Below are positions 60,846 to 64,000 of a stretch of 64,000 nucleotides of DNA, piece after piece. The position numbers were made by a program, and so were the translations under genes. The notes under the pieces were generated by a model. That model was not told where the DNA came from and searched no databases. It was given only the letters and a program-made list of their open reading frames with translations. The stretch comes from an uncultured Agathobacter sp. (GTDB taxonomy: Bacteria; Bacillota; Clostridia; Lachnospirales; Lachnospiraceae): assembly GCA_910587655.1 (NCBI GenBank), contig CAJUND010000013.1, positions 1 to 64,000 on the forward strand. The letters are read 5' to 3'. Each line of letters opens with the position of its first letter. Positions within the stretch are counted from its first letter, which is position 1.

Positions 60846-61676
60846 TCAGATGGAATGACCGCCGCCGCTGTGGCCGCCGCCTCCACCGCCGCCTCCACCG
60901 CTGCTGCCACCGCCGCCGCTGCTTTCGCTTGGCGGGCTGTATACGCGTGTCTGGTTGACAAAAGCGGCATTTGCATTGTGTACTTTCACACTGGAATATG
61001 CGCCTTCCAGAATTTTGTTTATGTCTGCCCTGCGGGAACGTGACTTAAACATGACAATAAAGTAATTAACCAGCAGTGCAAGGATAAGTGCAAGTAATGC
61101 ACTGCAGATATAGCGCATGGGCTGTGCGATGCGTCCGCCCTGCATCAGGGTGTTTACCTGCTCCAGGGTTTTGCTGGCACAGGTATAATAATCGTATTCA
61201 TGGGAGGACGTGGCATAGACGTAGGTATTGTCCGTAATGGTACTTGCCCGCCCGTTGGTAATGGTTTTTCTTGCGCTTCCTTCACTGCAAAGGTAAATCT
61301 GGTTTTTGCAGCGGTCAATAACAAATATTACGCCGTTGGCGCCTGGGGAAAACCAGTCTTCGTAACATGCCACGGCGTAGTCTTCCGTGGAGGAATAGCT
61401 GCTGCTGCCTTTGGTTGTGGTGACAACCGATACATTACAGTACTCCATAATTTCTTTCATCTGGGAGGTTAAAAGCTGTTCTTCCTGTTCATCAAAGAAA
61501 TCCGCCTCATCATAAAGAATCATGGAATATCCGCTGTCTTCGTGTGAAATCCTGCGGGCGTCTGCCGGGACTTCGGCCCGGACGGAAACCGGGATGGTGA
61601 AAACCAGCAGTCCGGCTGCAAGCAGGCAGATCATATGCAGAAAAAGATTATATAATTTAAAATTTAATTTACGCAC
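60846..61676 (-). CDS. TPM-domain (YgcG-like) secreted or membrane protein with Gly-rich tail
   Basis: 276 residues. N-terminal signal or anchor (FLHMICLLAAGLLVFTIPVS), TPM domain (YDEADFFDEQEEQLLTSQMK; NVSVVTTTKGS; GANGVIFVIDRCKNQIYLCS), a second helix (YICSALLALILALLVNYFIV) and a C-terminal glycine-serine-histidine-rich tail, as in YgcG. The start is a GTG at 61676, eight bases after GGAGG, overlapping the stop of the upstream gene. TPM proteins work at the membrane in envelope upkeep; the tail may bind metal. It pairs with the zinc-ribbon membrane protein. Confidence 0.85.
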   Translation of the reverse strand: MRKLNFKLYNLFLHMICLLAAGLLVFTIPVSVRAEVPADARRISHEDSGYSMILYDEADFFDEQEEQLLTSQMKEIMEYCNVSVVTTTKGSSSYSSTEDYAVACYEDWFSPGANGVIFVIDRCKNQIYLCSEGSARKTITNGRASTITDNTYVYATSSHEYDYYTCASKTLEQVNTLMQGGRIAQPMRYICSALLALILALLVNYFIVMFKSRSRRADINKILEGAYSSVKVHNANAAFVNQTRVYSPPSESSGGGGSSGGGGGGGGGHSGGGHSI

Positions 61677-63288
61677 GGTCGTCACCTCCGCTTTTGTCAA
61701 ACTGTGGAAGCTTTCTTGTAGAAAGTATATTGTGGTAACGGATAATATCCACAAAGGATATGGCAACGGCAGCCATTGCCGCAACAGTTCCGCCATAATA
61801 GTAAATGTCCGATACCGGATTAAGCAGTGTGATAACTGCCCCGGTAAGAACTGCGGCAATGTTAAACAGATAACCGAGGACGCTCTGGTATTCAGGCAGG
61901 TGTTTCCGTTTGGAAATGCCAACGCCTACGGAAATGGCAAGGGCGATGACAATGACAATCCACAGAATCGGGGTAAAACGGAAGCTTCCGGCTGCTGCTG
62001 CCAGGACAGCTGACAGTAAATAGCCGACGCAAATCATAATAACAAAGCCGGATATTATTTTATCCATTGTTCTGCTTAACATCGATGATTTTTTCTTTTT
62101 TCTGGCTTCCTGGTTCAGCAGAACATTCTGCATCCGGCCAGGATCTGTTTTGTAAAGCCTGCCAAGGTCGTCTGCGTGCGTGTCACGTTTGATAATTGCC
62201 GAAACCTCCGCGGTATAAATGATGGTGGTACAGACGGCAAGTGCGCCTGCAATTGTCAGCAGGTATGTCGGCAGAATGGTGAAAAACATCGCAATCACTG
62301 CAAAAATCGGTACAGCCAGAAGCAGCGAGGCAAATAAGTATTTTACCGGATCGACCGGGATATCCGCCGCCACCTTTCCGGTCTGCCCGTTGACCGTAAC
62401 ATAGGCAACGCGCGCGTTTTTCCGGTAGGACATGAACCATACCGGAAACATGGCGCTGTCCACATGCTCGGTTTTTGTGTGCAGGGCGTTTGTGACACTT
62501 GGCGGCTGCTTGATTTTGTAAGAGGAAAATGAGGATAATTTATCCAGCTTTTCCATGGTCTGCGTATCTGCCGTGTTTTCCGCCGAAGACTGGTATACGG
62601 ACGGGGCAACGTCAGCTGTATCGGCGTAGAAACCGCTCAGGTACGCCGGGGTAAATGCCTTCATGCCCTTGACGTCATAGGGCGCCAGCGCTTCGCTGAT
62701 GCTGTCGGCAAATGAGGAGGAAGCGTCGTAGGAAAGCCCTTTGTAATAGCTGTCAATATCTCCGGTTAAATTATAATGGTTTGTGATGATGTAATCCCCG
62801 CTGCGGTGGCTTTCCTCGCCATGCAGCGCCAGCGGTCCTTTCTGGGTAATGTAAAAAGCCCAGTACGGCATATAAATGCCGCGGAAGCTGTCAATGTACT
62901 TCGGATCTTTTAATTCCTTCGGTGCAAAAATGGCATGCTTCATCAGGCTGGCATATGCCTGCTTACAGTCTTCCTTGGATTTTTTAAATGGAATGATGTA
63001 GTTTGGCCTGCGCTCATGGCTGATTCTGCTGTAAAGAATCGTGGACGCGCCGCAGAAACTGCAGAAGCCTGCCGCGGCATTGTCGGTGCTTAAGATTTCC
63101 CCGCCGCACTGGGGACATGTGAAAACAGTGACTTCGTAGTCGTTTTCGACTGTTGTGTTCTCCTCTGCATCGGAAGTCTTGTGGTCGAATGCATAGGGAT
63201 CATAGGATTGGCGGCAGCTGTCACAGGTTAATTTCTGTGAAGGAATGTCAAATTTGACATTACCGCCGCAGCTTGGACATGATATCAT
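61669..63288 (-). CDS. Membrane protein with two N-terminal zinc ribbons
   Basis: 539 residues. Residues 1-85 contain two CxxC-type zinc ribbons (CPSCGG...CDSCRQ and CPQCGGEI...CSFCGA). A middle domain has YIIPFKKSKEDCKQAYASLM and FRGIYMPYWAFYI, and the C-terminal half has five to seven helices. This organisation is found beside TPM-domain genes in Firmicutes; the exact role is unknown. The end overlaps the TPM gene start by eight bases. Confidence 0.82.
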   Translation of the reverse strand: MISCPSCGGNVKFDIPSQKLTCDSCRQSYDPYAFDHKTSDAEENTTVENDYEVTVFTCPQCGGEILSTDNAAAGFCSFCGASTILYSRISHERRPNYIIPFKKSKEDCKQAYASLMKHAIFAPKELKDPKYIDSFRGIYMPYWAFYITQKGPLALHGEESHRSGDYIITNHYNLTGDIDSYYKGLSYDASSSFADSISEALAPYDVKGMKAFTPAYLSGFYADTADVAPSVYQSSAENTADTQTMEKLDKLSSFSSYKIKQPPSVTNALHTKTEHVDSAMFPVWFMSYRKNARVAYVTVNGQTGKVAADIPVDPVKYLFASLLLAVPIFAVIAMFFTILPTYLLTIAGALAVCTTIIYTAEVSAIIKRDTHADDLGRLYKTDPGRMQNVLLNQEARKKKKSSMLSRTMDKIISGFVIMICVGYLLSAVLAAAAGSFRFTPILWIVIVIALAISVGVGISKRKHLPEYQSVLGYLFNIAAVLTGAVITLLNPVSDIYYYGGTVAAMAAVAISFVDIIRYHNILSTRKLPQFDKSGGDDRA

Positions 63289-63448
63289 TTGTATTCCCCT
63301 TTACGTTACATTTTCTTTTTATTAATCTTAATATATTTTGGGGATTCCGTAAATAGATTTTTCCGTAAATACTTTTGCAATCTTTTCCATAACGTATGCG
63401 ATACGCGGCTTGCTTATCCGCAGGGGCTGTGTTAAAATACCTTTATTG

Positions 63449-63454
63449 TATAAT
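63449..63454 (+). promoter_or_regulatory. -10 element of the toxin transcript
   Basis: TATAAT at 63449-63454, 15 bases before the leader peptide ATG. The -35 is weak. Confidence 0.55.
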
Positions 63455-63469
63455 TGAAAGGAAAGCAGG

Positions 63470-63520
63470 ATGCGATGTTCCGGGTACCCTCTAGTCTTAC
63501 GAAAGAGGGTGATGCCATGA
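63470..63520 (+). CDS. 16-residue leader peptide coupled to the toxin
   Basis: ATG at 63470 behind AAAGGAAAG reads MRCSGYPLVLRKRVMP and stops at TGA (63518-63520), overlapping the toxin ATG (63517) as ATGA. Its translation would open the hairpin that hides the toxin's ribosome site, so the toxin would be made only when the leader is translated. Confidence 0.55.
   Translation: MRCSGYPLVLRKRVMP
63486..63510 (+). promoter_or_regulatory. Hairpin hiding the toxin ribosome-binding site
   Basis: ACCCTCT (63486-63492) pairs with AGAGGGT (63504-63510) around an 11-base loop. The 3' arm is the GAGGGTGAT ribosome site of the toxin. Confidence 0.65.
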
Positions 63521-63600
63521 GTATAATGGAAATTTTGACATTATTACTTGTTATTTTTGCGGCACTGTCTTACATAGACAACCATTATAAAAGGAAATAA
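63517..63600 (+). CDS. Type I toxin-like small hydrophobic peptide (holin-like/Fst-TxpA type)
   Basis: 27 residues: MSIMEILTLLLVIFAALSYI then a charged end DNHYKRK. One transmembrane helix with a basic tail is the layout of Fst/TxpA/BsrG-like type I toxins, often labelled putative holin-like toxin. Expression is expected to be held down by an RNA made from the opposite strand at the 3' side. A terminator follows at once. The family call is from layout and sequence type; toxicity is not shown. Confidence 0.75.
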   Translation: MSIMEILTLLLVIFAALSYIDNHYKRK

Positions 63601-63679
63601 GCATCCATACCCGCCTAAAGTTTGGATGCTTATTTTTATCACATAACTGAGGGTAGTCGGAATCACCCGACTGCTTTCT
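63590..63679 (-). ncRNA. Predicted antisense RNA antitoxin
   Basis: A minus-strand promoter (63686-63714) would start an RNA near 63679 that runs leftward through a small hairpin (AGTCGG/CCGACT, 63655-63672), across the toxin terminator and into its last codons, ending near 63590 at the same hairpin. It is fully complementary to the toxin 3' end. This is the standard layout of 3'-overlapping type I antitoxins. Ends are predictions. Confidence 0.6.
63597..63637. terminator. Terminator of the toxin mRNA, usable on both strands
   Basis: ATAAGCATCCA (63597-63607) pairs with TGGATGCTTAT (63623-63633), followed by five T on the plus strand. On the minus strand it is followed by ATTTCCTTTT. Confidence 0.88.
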
Positions 63680-63685
63680 GAGTAG

Positions 63686-63714
63686 ATTATACAATATATT
63701 TCTGGCTGTTTCAA
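63686..63714 (-). promoter_or_regulatory. Promoter of the antisense RNA
   Basis: On the minus strand: -35 TTGAAA (63714-63709), a 17-base spacer and -10 TATAAT (63691-63686). Confidence 0.78.
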
Positions 63715-63803
63715 GTCTTTTTTATTCTGCAGCTACTTTTCAGGTTTTTTGAATATCATGAAAACTGTCAGGAAATCAAGAACATGGTAAGGAAATAAGC
63801 ATT

Positions 63804-64000
63804 ATGCAGGAATTTTTAATTGCAAACTACCACGCGCACACATGGCGCTGCCAGCATGCCTACGGAACCGAACGGGAGTATATAGAAGCGGCAATTGCCA
63901 TGGGTATTCAGGAATTTGGGTTTTCGGACCATATCCCGTTTCCGGAAACAGACGGTTATGTGTCATCCATCCGAATGAAAATGGAACAGGCGCCCGAATA
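63804..64000 (+). CDS. PHP-domain histidinol phosphatase-like protein (3' truncated by window)
   Basis: The first 65 residues of a PHP-domain phosphoesterase. NYHAHTWRCQHAYGTEREYI is the metal-binding first motif (HxH, here HAH) of HisJ/HisK-type histidinol phosphatases, followed by GIQEFGFSDHIPF. AAGGAAA lies before the ATG. The enzyme would remove phosphate from L-histidinol phosphate in histidine synthesis. The rest lies beyond the window. A role other than histidine synthesis is possible for PHP proteins. Confidence 0.85.
   Translation, partial: MQEFLIANYHAHTWRCQHAYGTEREYIEAAIAMGIQEFGFSDHIPFPETDGYVSSIRMKMEQAPE

Overview
The window looks like a chromosomal segment of an anaerobic Firmicute of the Lachnospiraceae type. 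Codon use is moderately AT-rich, Shine-Dalgarno sites are strong (AAAGGAGG), and the gene set is typical: BceRS-BceAB and LanRK-LanFEG style peptide-resistance modules, Rpn-like nucleases, DUF3791/DUF3990 genes, an Fst/TxpA-like type I toxin, and a beta-glucan/mannoside utilisation locus. The genus cannot be fixed from sequence alone. No rRNA, tRNA or CRISPR array was seen.

Layout. 1-1240: 3' end of a GC-rich large serine recombinase, probably the right end of an integrative element. 1240-7000: AT-rich accessory DNA with a frameshifted small gene, two decayed GNAT fragments, an MFS efflux pump behind an attenuator-like leader, and a large helicase with a DUF2726 nuclease-like tail (candidate defence protein). 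7000-17150: a TetR-controlled acetyltransferase operon with a double operator, a thioredoxin reductase-like enzyme, two Rpn-like nucleases, an ECF sigma/RsiV-like anti-sigma pair with a visible ECF promoter, a GNAT-lipocalin fusion and a MocR regulator. 17160-28800: two peptide sensing/resistance modules (BceRSAB-like on the minus strand; LanRK-like on minus plus LanFEG-like on plus) flanking recQ.

28800-33530 is a minus-strand signalling block: a sugar-binding-type lipoprotein followed by a membrane HD-GYP sensor, and a GHKL kinase/LytTR regulator pair. 33700-40240 holds a hypothetical gene, a methyltransferase behind a structured leader, a decayed DUF3791/DUF3990 locus, a HAD phosphatase, a hemerythrin-CheX-like protein and a hybrid histidine kinase. 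40257-50546 is a carbohydrate locus: surface GH5 endoglucanase, LacI regulator, ABC importer (binding protein and two permeases), YesL-like protein, GH9, a GH130 phosphorylase with an internal deletion, and GH1. Its logic is extracellular cutting of a beta-glucan or glucomannan, import of oligosaccharides, and intracellular hydrolysis or phosphorolysis.

50780-64000 is mostly core-type: transglutaminase-like protein, DUF4190 protein, nitronate monooxygenase-like enzyme, thiC, a Pr6Pr-like membrane protein, a D,D-carboxypeptidase, a cytosolic HD-GYP protein, an RsmF-like rRNA methyltransferase, a zinc-ribbon/TPM-domain pair, a compact type I toxin-antitoxin locus and the start of a PHP-family histidinol phosphatase. 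Five genes need a single-base correction, four of them at homopolymer runs, which suggests residual sequencing error or phase-variable tracts. This matters for anyone using the annotation.
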